From Cristatella mucedo (Eukaryota > Bryozoa > Phylactolaemata > Cristatellidae): 64,000 nucleotides of DNA. The DNA lies in contig WPIO01000024.1 of assembly GCA_009760855.2 (NCBI GenBank), positions 487,501 through 551,500 on the forward strand. Direction: 5' to 3'. Below, in pieces: positions 23,206-37,200 of the stretch. A program made the translations under genes and the position numbers. Within the stretch, counting starts at the first letter, position 1. Every line of letters starts with the position of its first letter. Under the pieces are notes generated by a model, which did not search any database, was not told the DNA's origin, and saw only the letters and a list, made by a program, of their open reading frames with translations.

Positions 23206-26080
23206 ACCTTGACTTAATACTTTACTATTTGATCAAAGTAATAGAAGCAAAATAGCTTGCACGTGCATAGCCAAAGGGGACTACCGGGCACCAGAAGATT
23301 TGAAGCCTGTGGCATGCATCCTCCACAGCAGCAGGGGTGAATGGCTCTGTACTTCCCTTCAGCTTTTTCTAAAAATGGCTGGCGAGGTTAAAGTTCTGAC
23401 CCTTTGCAAATATTTCTGGCGGCACCTGTGCCATTGCATTACCGTTGATGCTCACTTGCTTTGACAGCAAGTGTATAGCAGAATATATTTACCTATATAA
23501 TAAGCTAGATTAGTTAGTCTGTTAGTGTCTAAGACGTGTGCACAGAGTCATTTAGCTATAAATGCTTGTAAACCTTTTTATAGGCTGTAGGCTTATACAG
23601 GGTTATGAACTAAAAAGAATTATTCATAGGGTGGAGAAGGCATTTCAGAAGCTTGTGCTCATTTCATTCCAGTAGCTTGAACTCGCTGCTTTACGACCTC
23701 CTTAAATGTTGCACTAACTGACAATAAGTCAGTAAGTGATAGCAAAACGTATCCAACCGAAGTAAGAAATGAGGTACCTCAGTGATGTACAAGGTAGGGC
23801 TGAACTCACAATTGAAATTTCACGTTGATACTCAAGTGTTGGCCAAGTTATGGAGTTTATGCTGCACAAGACAGTAAATGAAGCTGTTTAAAAGTAACGT
23901 TCACGTACCTCAACAATCTGCAAACATATTCCTTGCTGTACTAAGGTTCAGCAAGTTGGGAGATAAGTCTGCATATGATGCAGAGATTGGTACATTTTTT
24001 ATTTGTTTTCCGGTTTACTTCCGAGTTAAACATAGATTACATAATATTTTCCTAATGTTTTACTTTTATGTATGTATTGAATCAAAGCTTCAGATTCCAT
24101 TTCTATCTTGACTGTCTTTTGAAAAGGCACTCTAAAAATGTTTTGCCCTTGGATATTCTCAGTATTTTATCAACAGTTTTCCTTATTGCTCATCGTGAAC
24201 ATGGTGCTTGCAGTTAGTTATAGGGTTTTGTGCAGTGTAACCTTTAGCCTAACGTTTTTGTTGTTTCTTGTATACCTTTACAAGCCTGTCGTACGTGACC
24301 ATTATTAGCAATTCTTTTACTGTCATCAAGTTTTAGAATAATAGTAATTTGAGCTTTCGATCGACCAAAGGCATGCATATATCAATCGCAGGAAGCGATT
24401 GCTTGCACGAACAAATTTATTACGTGAGGCATTCACGATATGATTGGAATCCTCGAGCCAAGAACCAGGCCCCATAACGTCGAAACACTCACAGTATTGT
24501 TTTTAGTTAGTGCATTTTTAGACAGCATGCTTTGAACTTCCTCACAGATTTGTGTAAAGCACATCCATCGTCTGACAGGCACCGATGACTCTTCTTCATA
24601 CCGTTCTAACCGCACGTGCACTTCAATTAGAACTTCAGTCTCTCGTCATTCCTCATGTGTGGAGTACGATGCGAGCTCCAGCTTAGAGTATCTTCGAAGC
24701 TCGTTTGGACGAACTCGTATCAAGTGTTTTAAAGCTGCACAAAAAGAGTAGATGGCTACTACAGAGACTAACCACAGCTTCTGCAACTAAAGATAGTGAC
24801 TTGAGAAAGCAAAAAGCTGAAAAGTAATTCAGTTTTATGCTTCAAGCTTGCACCAAAGTGAAAATCCAATGCCTCTTGGATTGGCAATGGTAGATCCGAT
24901 GATACATTCGTGTGTGTTCGTGATAGCTGACAATAGCCCAGATGACATCCACAATATTTCTGTGCACTAGCGTTAACGTGGCACACTTATTGTTTGTTCT
25001 AGCTGCTGGCAGCAGTTGTGTGCTATTGTTCTTTGTAGTAACAATGATATGGTGAACTGGACATGAGCATATATTGTTCGAAATTGATGGACACTATTCT
25101 TAAAGACGTCGGGAATTTTGATTTTATAGCAAAGATGTGTTTTGTCATTATTTCTTTAGATTCAGCATGGTCTTTTTGTTTACGGGATACAGTTTATGTA
25201 TGTCGAATTCAGCAAGATTAGAACACGTTAGACTGAATAAGGTTACTAATAGTCAGTCAAGAATCCTGTATGGCATGATAGCAAGCAGAATTCACGATTT
25301 TTTCATGTTTTTCTAACCTTTTCTATTGGTACTTATTTAGCCTCCAGTTCTAGCAGTTTTTATTATTTGCCGATGCTACACTAAAACATGCTGCGATCAG
25401 TTATCTAGGCACCAATTAGCAATCAGGTGTGTGTAATAGCTCGATGCATTTTCTGGCAAATCGGCAGCATGAAACTCTGCACTAAATCCCAGATAGGCAA
25501 ACTCCAACATGCGATCCCAAATATTTGGCAGCTATGTTAATATGGAACACTAGGCAATGTTTTTATGACTTATAAGTAACAATAAATATTAATTCGAAAC
25601 TCATTTGCATAGCCTTAAGAGAACTAAATCTCTTTCTGGGCATGTATGCTGGAAAGGAAGCTTGTCAGCTGGTTAGTTTTGTCATAGTTAATAATTTGGT
25701 TACAAGCAGCAGAGATAATATAGTTCTACTGGGCTTGAGGCGTGCATTTATGTGTTAATATGTCGTTGGATAATAATTATGTGCTCTAGCATTGGCATGT
25801 TCCAGTATGCTATGTTAGTAATTCTGAAATCTTGCACAAAAGATGTAATGTTGATGTGTTCCAGCCAAATCATTTCATGATTTCCCGATAATAATACATC
25901 TGTAGGCAATGTGGTTCTAGTGAATCTCATATTTGATGCAATTTTTTCTGCCACTTTTTTGAAGCCATGTATTCTCTAAGTGTATGATCACTACTAGCAG
26001 ATCAGCATTTAGCTGTATTTTTGCATATGCTTATGCGACTTTACCTCAGATCTACTAACTGCATAATTATTTTCTTGCAG
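23206..26080. other. Non-coding stretch upstream of the TROAP-like coding start
   Basis: No supported exon. A decayed L2-C-type tail (gccttaagagaactaaatct) lies near 25612-25650. Otherwise AT-rich with no recognisable element. Confidence 0.45.
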
Positions 26081-26123
26081 TAGCCACATTTTAGTGGAGC
26101 CTGGTTCAGTAGAATCATGCAAG

Positions 26124-26357
26124 ATGGGGCCACCCGAGCTTCTTGTGGAGAAAACTGCCTCCAATCATGAGCCAGAGAAGAGAAGGGAAGCTGCCATGGG
26201 TGCAAGGAGCTCGACCAGATCCCTGAAGGTGCTGTCAAGCTCTACGAGGCCACATAGCCGCAATGAAGGCCAAATAAAGCCTGCACCTGCAAAGCCTGCA
26301 CCTGCAAAGCCTGCACCTGCAAAGCCTGCAAAGGCCGGTCAACTCAAGGTCACTGAG
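26124..26357 (+). CDS. TROAP: TROAP-like exon 1 (start codon, KPAPA repeats)
   Basis: The exon proper begins after an acceptor (attattttcttgcag) at 26080, so a non-coding exon lies upstream. The first in-frame ATG, at 26124, has a strong context (A at -3, G at +4). The 78 codons begin MGPPELLVEKTASNHEPEKR and include SLKVLSSSTRP, then three KPAPA units and a fourth shortened one, then GQLKVTE at the donor (GAG/gtatgc), phase 0. The basic, proline-rich N terminus resembles the basic N terminus of human TROAP in character, not in detail. Confidence 0.65.
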
Positions 26358-29300
26358 GTATGCAGCACGTGCTGGGAAAGTTCTTGTAATTTTATCGTTT
26401 CTTTGATGGTATTGGTTGATTATGAGATGTTGCTGGTGTATGAAGTTTTCATGCATTGTTCTGGCAAGGCTCATGCTGTTATGTGACACAATCGTGTGGT
26501 TAGTGCTGTACACGATTGTAGGTCAGTACACATTAGTAGCTTTTATAATTCCTTACAGAGAATGAGGGGACACTAAGTATTTTTTGTGTGTTTGTGGAAC
26601 TTGTTGTCTTTCTTCCCTCCTAGATACTTCAGCTACAGAGAGAATGCATGATCAGGCGATTACTGCATTAGAGCACACGATTACTGCACACAGCCAAGTC
26701 GTCAGCTGCAATCATGGTGATGAAAGCCACTACGACTCTTCCGAGGCTGTAAAAAACGAGAATTCTGATTCAGCTTATCTTTGTTTCATTGCAAGATCAC
26801 ATGTTAGGTTGTGTTGCCTGTTTTGGGTGTTGGGCCCTCTACCTCCCACACTAGATGCTAAGGTGCTAATGGTGCTCATTATTTTCGGCAGCTAAACCAC
26901 CGACATAGCATATTGTGGAGTCCTTGACCACTATTGGTCTAGCGATGCAAGTCATTGGTGCACGGATTCCTGTCGTGGACCGATGCTACAACCAAAGGCA
27001 GGGAGGCTCTAGTGAGACTTTTGGCTCTGTGCAATAATTTCATGCTAGTCTCGTATGTCCGACGTGGCACTTGGAATAAAAAAGCCAACTAGCAGGAACC
27101 CTTCGTGTTGTTGCTAGGGGCAGAGTATTAGCTTTGAGTAAGTATCAGCAATATCTCAACTGTTTCTTGAGCCAACCCATTTATTTGCTACGAGCCTATA
27201 ACGGTGAAAAATCACTGATAACTCTAACCTTGCTTTGGGTGGCATGACCTGGTAAGCCAGGTCAGCTAGAGGAAGTTTTGCTTGGGGTACACTGGTGATG
27301 CTAGCCCTACTGACCGGAAGTCTAGTCGAACTTCGAAAGCACGATGCTCCCGGGCTTCTTTAGTCTCTTACTGTTGTTAAGAGTTCGGCAAAAATCACGC
27401 TACCGTTGAACTTTAGCAGTGCGATGGTGAATGATTGTGCCTACTGCTTGTTTTTCTAATTGTTCTCAGCAATAATTATGTTACTGTCTGCAATAGTATA
27501 TTTTCTACCAGGTTTGCAGTTTTATTCAGGATCATTAGTATCAAAGTTTGGTACTTGCCCACTTTTAGTAATTTCTCACTTTTTGTCTCCCGTCAAATGA
27601 ATTTTATTTTCAACTCTGAGAGTGCATTTTCCTATTTGCATTTCAGTTCACACTTGCTGTCTTTCCATTAGTCAGAGGCGGCTAGAAGTTAGCAGTGACT
27701 TCCGTATTAGGGACCTATTGAATACTTTAAAATGAATGGCATTTTTCAATTTGTAACTATTTTAGTGAATATTTTTATTCGCATTTATATTTTTTAATTG
27801 GGCAGCTGTATTTTCATTGGCGAGCACTGGCTAAAAAATCAGAGTGACTTTTGTTTACAGGTCGTGCCTAGGTTCATTCAAAATTATATTCGTCGATTGG
27901 GCATATAGTCAGCATAAAAAAGCTTCATGCCCTGTAACTCGTTAAATGACAATCACTGCATTGTGACTCAAAATTCTAGTTCAACGAAATACCATAACAA
28001 GATTGATAGATTATAGAGGGATGATAATAATAAATTATTTATATAGTGCTCTAAGAGTGCTACATCTTGTTCTGGACACTTCAAATACGTAATAAGTAAA
28101 GCTGATCCACATCTCCCGAAGCACTCTATGACTTGACGAAGATCATGCTGCTTCTGGGAATTTTGAGAGATGGAGCCACTAAACTCCTTTATACCTTCTT
28201 CTATCCCATGCTCAGCGCTGTCATAAATGATTGAGCCCACTACAACTTTGGCTGGCTGGTATTTGCTTCTCGTGGCCTTCAGATTATACTCTAAAGTCAG
28301 AAACATGCCCGGAAGCTCCTAGATATCAAAGAACCTTTAAGTTAATGGTGTCACAAAGTTGGCAAGCTAATTCTCTCTGACAATAGATGCAAGACTGTTA
28401 AGAGGCTTCTCTAAATTGGTCCTAGTTCTTAGTGTTGCCACTGCTATGTCAGTCACAAGGACCGTTGCCCTCTTGCGTGTATTGCGTACAAATAGGACAC
28501 ACCAGCGATAGTTGGGGTATGTGCACTGCACAGAATAAGAAAAGGAAATTTGTTTTGTTTGTGTCACTTGTCTTACTTGATTTAATGTGCCAGCATGGCT
28601 TTCTTATTGCCGATGGCTTGTCAAGATTGATCCAGCCTGTAGCTGATTGACCAACCAAAAGCATCTGTCACAGTATTACCCAGCCGTCTTCTAAGTTGCC
28701 GAAACGTGCACCTGAGGTCCAGTACTGAGGTCTTCTTCGAGCATCTGTCAAACGCTTTCATGCCAGCAAATGTAAAGTGCCTAGCTAGGAATTTAGATAT
28801 CGTAGGGCGAATAACATATTTAATTGCTATCAACTACTGAACCATGACCAAAGCCTAACCATTTTTTGATATAAGGTTTGCTATCAGGTTGGTGTGACAA
28901 CCACAACCAAACGTGTCATTTTGGTCACAGTCTAGTCATTGTCAGTTACAACACCAGTGAACATCTTTTATTAGGTTGGGTTTATGTTTTCAATTAAAAA
29001 TAAAAAAGTTTTTATGTTGTATGAATGCTAATCACTGGTCCCCAGCCTCCCAGCCGTTTTTGTAATTAGACCTTGGTAGATAACAAGAATAATTCTGTCT
29101 TGCAAAGCCAGGTACCTGTGACAAATGCTGTTGCCTGGACATCGTATTTGTGCTTTAGATTCATTTAGCTCGAGTCTTGCACACTGCCTCTGTAGCCAAT
29201 CACTTGGCTTATAGAGTGCTTCTTGAGTCTTGAGGAGTGTGTCCTTCTGACAGTAATCACATTGCTTCCCATAATTTTTGCGGCAGGAATGAGGGCATAA

Positions 29301-32300
29301 CGGTTTCATGTTTTTGCGCTTTTACTCCACATCTCCACTGACTGTTGTGGCTATTTGGCCAGATCTGTCATTGTCATGATGAATCAGTAATTCCTAATCA
29401 TGTTTTAAATGCTTTTGTGTGTGTAGGTTAAAGCCCCTCTGACTGTTCGACCTAAAGTAGATAAATGCAGCGGTAAGAAGCATGCACTGAGCTGGAAGAC
29501 CTTTGAACCAGATCAGCTTGAGGATCCTGAAAAGAAATTGTCAAAGACAATCCCTGTGGAGACACGTAAAATACAGAGGCAAGTAGACGAAATTCGAGAG
29601 TGCCCTACTAATTTTACTCAGATTTATACTTTAGTCAGCGCGATACTCCTGGGGCTAGTATGCTGTAAGTGTAAACACGGCTTCACGCCTTTCGCATTGT
29701 CCCTGAGAGCGATCCCAGGAGAAATGCAGCTTGATTGCTTACAGCACTATTACTAAATCTTGTGCGTTCGTTTTAGCAGTTGCAATAAAAAATTATGAGC
29801 TTTCCAAATATTATTTATGTGAGGGTTTGTCACTTTAAACAATACTCTTACATGCGGTCCACGTATATGAGCCTTTTGCATTGACTCTGCTTTATCGTTA
29901 TATAGCAGAACTGTCATTTGACCATTACTCGGCTAAATGGCAAGTAAACCTGATAGGGTAATATGTCGTAGTTAAAAAGATTACAACTGCAATTAGACTG
30001 GCTCTGTCGCTCAATTCCCATAGGTGAACACCTCTTGTAACCGCGCAAACTTCTTTAAGCCTCTAATCTCTTTATAGAGCCTGAATCTGTAAAACCTCTT
30101 GGTTGCAGATCCCAATGAGGCTCCTCTGCTAGGTGACTGTTCGATTCTCTTCAGCCTGTGCCCTCGCCATCTGCTTTCAGCTCTTTGCACAATGACTGCA
30201 CAGGAATTTCCTTAGATGCAGGTTTATATTTTAGCTGATGATAAGTCACGACTCAAAACCGTCTGTGAACTTGCAGGTGTTTTGTTTTAGGAGCATTTGC
30301 CACGGCTTTCATATATCTGCTGCTGAATTTTTATTGATGATCAGAACTATTCAATGATAGAGCTGTGGTAGTTGGTCTCACCAAAATCCTATATGTACAG
30401 TGGTTTGTGATGTTTTTTTGCCTTTTGGTGCTTCCATTAATTCAATTATTGCTTGCGCATTATCATGATTCTTGTTGTGGATGGCCTTCGTAACCTGCAG
30501 CTTAAGGGATTGAGTCTTGCAGTAGGCAGGCCTTTGTTGGCCTTCTGAAAGTGGGGTGATAGCAGCAGCACCTCTCTTGCTGATATATACACAAGGCTGC
30601 TAGATTAGCTGGCCTTTACTTGTACTTGTTTATGGGGTAAGCAAGAATATAGCCAAGTCCTTCGTCTTTTTGAGCTGGCATTTATTCATTCAAACCTTAT
30701 GCTGTGTTTGTTTGCATTAGGGCTATACAATAATGAACTGCCTGCGTTCGTATGCTAGCGTGACGCGGTAATGCTTCTTTGCTACCTAAATACACGTTCT
30801 TGGCCGTGCATGCAAATTGCATGGAGAGCATAAACATCCGGACCGAACAAACAATCCTTCATCAAGTGTTTGTCTTTTGCACACTTACTTACACACACTT
30901 ACTTTTTTCCAGACAGTTTGCCACCTTTTGTGCTTCGTTCTTAATAATCAGGTTGACCGAGGGCTCCTGCTGATCATGCTCGAGCAATGCTGGCTTGCAG
31001 ATGACAATGTCTTTTTAGCCTCGTTCGATTTTCTTGTGTGTATGTGGAGTTTTTCCCTAACTGCAGAGCCGTGATTCTTGCATCTTAAAGCATGTACTCA
31101 AATCTGCTTCCCCCATCGTTTTTTTAGCAATCAAGTCATGCATGATCTTTGTCTGGTAAAGGCAAATGATAAGCCAAGCTAGCTTGTGCATACATGCTCG
31201 CTACTTTGTGCAATTCAGATGCGGTAAGAGGCATGTGTTGGGGGTCTAGTGCCCTACTCTGGGCATAAGTGGAATGGTCGGCAGGTATTGATGGGCCCCA
31301 CTCGTGTACTGCTGCTTGCCATGTCAGCAGCTCATCCTTGGAGAATTGAGTCGGCAGTCATAGTCATACTAAAGAGCTTCGTTTCTGCTGCTTCATAACA
31401 TTCTAATCTCACTGACGACTGCTTTCTTTCCTAAGCGATTGAATTTAGTCAAGGCTGTCTAGCTTTCAATGGTGCACACAGCAGCATTTCGCTTGACCTT
31501 GCTCGATGCTAGCAGTGACAGCTGGGTAGCCGGCCCAGCGATGAATAGCTGGCACGTGTTGATCTTACACTCAGCTTTCAGATCCATCCATAATAGTGCA
31601 AGTGTATTCTACTTACTGTAGAAAACCTAGAATGCTGGCCATGCTGTTTGTTGCTGTTTGGGACAGGGCACGCGACATCACGAGGGGGGCAAAACCACGT
31701 GGTATGCACGTTGGTGCCAAGCAGTTGCCCCTGACGTCTCGGCCTGCAGCTGTGCAGCCATCAGCTCCACCACTGCAGTCCATGTCTTCATTGGTGATGC
31801 AGCAACAGGCACTTGGTAAGTTGTGTCCCTCGAGGCAAGCATTTGGTGAATAACTTAATTTGCATGGAAGCCTTGATTGCATCTTGTGAAATCTGCTTAG
31901 CAAATCATTTTTGGATAACTTCTTCTCATTTAGCTCTTTAGCCTACTGCATGGCGTTTGGTTGCATGCAAGACTCTTATGTGCTCTATGGTGGGAGCATG
32001 TTACTTGCTTCATTAGTCTGGATTGGCTTATCAGAGCATTGCAATCAAAGATACAGTGCCACCACTGGCCGGTAGAGCTAGCTAACCACTTCTGAGCAGC
32101 CAGCGATCATTGCCACTCCAGCCATTTCTTTGTACAAGTCCCTTGCCTCTGGCTGTTACGGTGTGCTTGCTCATGGCGAGGTTTAAAGTTGAATACTCGG
32201 ATTTATTATTTGAGCTCAAGCTTTCATGTATGCAGCTTGGTGGATGCTGCTTTACTACTGAGCCTCATCTGTTATGTAAGTTACAAAATGTCAATGCTTT

Positions 32301-34227
32301 CAGCCTAGCTTGTTCAGTTCACATGGGTTGCCTCCATGGTTACAGAAGGGCACACATATGTTAAATGCTGCTATTTTCAGAGCTTGCTTATTCATTCTAT
32401 ATAGTGCTCTAATGGCCAGGTCATTTCTTTGGTGCTGTTTGCAGGATCACTGCTAATTTTACTGACTTTGGCTTTGACCTCTGAAATTTTATCTTTCGGC
32501 AATTTTGTCATGCCTTTGTGATGAGACTTATAAATATCTGCATTCTTTATTGAGACTGTTCTTGCCTGCTTGGATGTTTGTAACTACGAATTAAGGCTGT
32601 TTCACTGTTTCTTTCGTCGTGCATAATTAAGACTTTCATACCAGTCATTTTATAAAAAAAAATATCAAAAATTGAAGTGCATCACATGAAAGCAGACCAC
32701 CTACAAGACTCGGCTTAGCTGATTGCTGACATTCTGCCGATGTGAGACCGCTGCTTTGGACTTTGCTACTTCGGTCATATTGCTTTCCTTACGCAGGAGA
32801 CGTGACAAATATAACAATCCTGTCTCAGGAGTTGGCAATAATAATAATTATTATTATCATTATTGTAAGTCGTTTATATAACGCCCTAAGGGAACCAATC
32901 GTAATTCATGTGCTTTAACTCACTGTAAGAGAAGTAATAGCCCCGAGTTAATGAAAAGTAACATATCACTGCTTAGACAAGCATGCACAAGTTTATAAGT
33001 CACTCAGGTCCGCTGGTTCGTAGCACCCCTGGTTAGTAACATGCACTAAGCAATGCACAGGTAAGCACGCAAGGCACTTAGGAAAAAAGACATCCAGACA
33101 GTAGTGGTTTGACATCGAAGCTATGCTGTTGACGACAGACCAGACGAGCTGCCGAGTGTTGCACCAATTACAGATGATTAAGAACATGACCAGGAGTCCT
33201 GAGTAAAGGGAATCGCAGTAATCTAGGTTAGATGGCACAAACACACGAACTAGTTTTATCTTATTTGCCACCCCTCCTCTAATGCCAATAGCAAGTATCT
33301 TAGCTACCTGTTCAACTGTGAGGGCGTACGTAATGATCATTACAATGCCCAAAGTTCGGTATGTTCTTCTTTCCTCACCAATAGTATAGACTAGCTTTGG
33401 TGTGAGAACCACAGTGTGATCACTTGTACTGCAATTGATCCCATAAGGCACAATAAAGAGAGTTTTGTGGAAGGCCACACCAAATAGGCGGTCAGCCTGG
33501 CATTAGAGACATCTAAGGTGCCCCTGCCTCTCATTGCGGCTGTTTCAGAACTGTAGTGCACCCAAAAACACTTGGTTTCTATGGTATACTCGGCTTGAAA
33601 TGGTGTTGGCCGTAAGTAAGAGTTAGCTCTAGTTTCTCTTCTTTGCTAATGTAGATGTATGCAGTAAAGTGCTCGTTTTATTATTTTCTAACGTTCTTAG
33701 GTATTACTGGCTCGTGTTTTGTCCTTGATTTTTGCAGAGGAACCGTTAGGCACTGCATTCATGAGGTGACTCTCATATCTGATTGCAAGACACAGCAGTG
33801 TAGGGTTCTCACAGTTTTTGTTGAACGTGAGATATGTGCCCATGTGTATGTGGCTTGCTATTTTCTTCTAGTTAACATGTTCACCATTGTGCAGCGTGAC
33901 TACAGCCACTATGGGTTGAGCGTCCAAGCGTGCAGCTCTCAGCTACCTGCTGCAGCAAAGCGAGCGGCTCACCGGTACCCCTGTGCACTCGTGCTCCCAT
34001 TTTCCTTCCTGCTGTAGGAATTGCGTTCGAGACCGATGAAGGTGCGCTCAACAGCATTTTGACTTGCCGTGGTGTGACTGCGCCCCTGCTGGATAGAACT
34101 GCCTCCCTGAACGTCCCTACAGGAGTGCATTCACAATCTCAAACACTGCGTAAAGGCGGCAGTACTGTAAGTCAACCGCCTCTCTGTTACATTGTGTCAG
34201 CATCCTTGTGTGGACATTGCTACATGT

Positions 34228-34260
<33 letters not shown>

Positions 34261-37200
34261 ATTTCTATCATCTCTATCTCATCTTTTCCCTTTTTGCTTT
34301 TTGCTCGCTCCCTCTCTTGCTCTCATTATGCTATGCCTCTTCCTGCTTTACTTGCATGTGCCAGTGAAGGCCACACATGCAGCTGCACTTCAATCGTGTC
34401 AGTTACGGATGGGGCCAGGATTTTCATTTCAGGGGAAAGACCTGCAAGTAATTGCTAATCATAGCGCCCAATCGGTTGCTTATAATCGACTAGACATAGG
34501 ACATAATTTTGTCTTCGGTGTGGTTTGGGGGCTTAGGTTTAAGGGGCGGCCCGGCTTGCTTCTCCTTCTCTGAGGGGTGGGGAAAACTTAAAAGAGTCTC
34601 TGGCCAGCAGCTAAACAATTACCTCAGCTCCTCTGATCTTACTAGCAAGTTCCATTTGGGATTTAGAGCCAACCGTTTCCCAGAAACAGCTCTGCTGCAG
34701 GTTTACATTGATCTGAATAAAGCTGATCATGGTAGGGCCCTTTTGCTAGTTCTTCTGGATATCTCAGTTCTATTTGAGACACTTGACCACTAGATCCTCC
34801 TACGTCTCCTCTAGGTAGATCTGGGTATCACTGGCACACTGCCAGACTAGGTTAGTTGCTATCTTAGCGATGGTGATATATGTTAAAGTATAGATGGTCT
34901 GGTGTGCCATCAACGGTGCAGCTGCGGAGTCATGCCGTTTCTGTCTTTTCTATACTGGCCCCGTATCAGGCATCAAAACGACTTCAAAGTTTCCTTGCTG
35001 GCCTAGAGATCGCTTTATTCACTCGTACCAGTCTGTCTATCCTACCTCCTTGCTCCTCTAAATTGCTCTTGCACCACCAGTTCCTTGACTTCTGGTCGCC
35101 TTGATGGTCATCTCCCTTAATTGATATCTTTTGGTTATCGTACCTTGTGTTTGCATGCACCGAAAGTCAAGAACTAGCTTACTGATTCTGCACCACCTCT
35201 ATTTACTTTCCATCAAATGAGTCTCAGTTGGAGACAATTCTCTTCTGCTCAGCATTTCCTGCTTCCCAGTGAACCTGTCTTTTTCCTGTGTACTGGTGCG
35301 AGCCTACCACCAGTGTATATTTCTGTGCATGTTGCTAGCCAGTGATCCTGTTAACCGGTGGCTACGAGTGTCTGCTTACGTCCTTTTGCTTGCTTGTGTA
35401 TGCCTGATACCTTGCTTGTCTCCTGCTTGGTCCTCTCGGTTATTCTTTTTTTTGCAGCAATTTGTGAAGCGCCGGAATAGAAATTTAATTCTATTCGTGT
35501 CCTGTGCAAAAAAGGCTTATTATTATCTGCATTATGCACACCAAACCGTTCTCATACCAATCTGCTACTTATACCTAGGTAGCCTTGTGCCTTGCATGAA
35601 GAACTGGTGAGGCACTGTCTTGTATAGATGCTCGAAATCGAGTCAATAAGTCAGCAGATTGAGAATATAATTCCTGCTTTTCTGGCTCGAAAGTTTCTTT
35701 TGTTGCTAACCCTCCTCTCGCATGGTCGTTGCTGTAAGCACCCTCACATTGACCGTAGGTGTCAGCATATGCAAGGTAGCACACTTGATCTCCTGCTGGC
35801 CATCATTACCTTCTCATTTTCATGGCTGATTGGCGATTTGTATGCACTGGTCTGAAGCACCCGAGCAGCTCGTGCTTGGTGGGCGGCTGGGCTTTGACCT
35901 TTGAACTGTAAGACCGTTTGCTTAGGAATTCAGCTGGCCAGAGTGCGCTGGCCTTTACTTACAATGAGAGCTTCCTGTCACAAAGCTGTAGAGGTTCGTA
36001 TAGTATGACGAGCTCCATGAGACAGCAAACTTGGCTAGTGGCTTGGTCAGAGCATTGTAAAATGGGACAGTTATAATGTAATGTAATGTATCTCTGTCTG
36101 TAACTCCACAAAGTCATAAAGACCATGTGGGTGTTACGAAGGAGAGTTTTGTATAGCGCACTCACAGCCTAAGCGGCTTTCGGTACGCATTATCTCATTG
36201 ACTCCAGACAGCCACTGGAATTATTTAGTTACTATACTGAAAACTTCATATTGCAAATTGTGCATCTTGCCACACTGGCTACCCAAGCAGTGATTAACAG
36301 CATATTTGACACGAGCAAAGGCAAAAAAAGAATAGCTAGCTGACTAAGAGAACGGCCCAGGAAATAACTGGCTAAAGTTGTAGCCTTTACAGTTGTAGCC
36401 TTTAATTAAGGCTTGAAAGAAAGTGCCACAATCGACTGTAGATAGTGGGCATTGTACAGGAATTTAGAATTTAGTTTCTCAACTCTTGAGTCGAAGTCTT
36501 GTAGTCTTTGTGGTCACCTATCCACCGTTGACCTTGACGAATGCTGCTTACTCATCTACAGCCATCCTTGAGACTATCAAAATTTGCATGGCCATATTAG
36601 AGCTGGGATTTCGACACGGTAGACGGTCTGCCGAAAACATTTTGCTGTTTCTGATGCTGTTTGCTGACTGTACTGTGCTTCAAGAGCATTGAAATTCAAG
36701 CACAGAGAATATGGTAAAGGTTTTGTGTTGCAGTTTGGCGCCCGAGCCTCTGTCTATGCCACTTGTGAATCCCGCTATAATCTTCGGGATGGTCTAATTC
36801 AATGGAAACCTACGTTGGAGAGCAAGCATTGCCCAGAGCACACGGAAAGTCTTGTACCTGTCGGTAAGCTACTAAGCTAAGTTAATGCCCGAGATGTGGT
36901 ATTTCAGCCATCATATCTTTAAAACCTAGCATTATCGCTAGGATTTTGCTAATGCTTGTGTGCATTTGACTAGCTGTTGGTGGTCTACACACAGCTTGAT
37001 GGCTATACTCTGCTATCTGCTCTAACGATTTCTGGCTTTTGGGTGCTTGTTCTTCGTGAAGTAAAAGTCTTTGTAAACAATAACTTAGTTTTTGTCATCT
37101 CATGTGGCTGTGAGCACTTCTGGTTCAAGAGTCATCTGCATGATCTGCCCATGTGCTTAGAACTTTCTGCAAAACTACTTCTAATAATCTTCTTCTACTT

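Noticed and set aside
26094-26123. Translation start at a GTG at 26094
   Set aside because: Eukaryotic starts are normally ATG; the in-frame ATG at 26124 has a strong Kozak context.
33655-34017. 120-codon plus-strand ORF just before TROAP-like exon 4
   Set aside because: It runs through the polypyrimidine tract and acceptor of exon 4 in a different frame; it is intron sequence.
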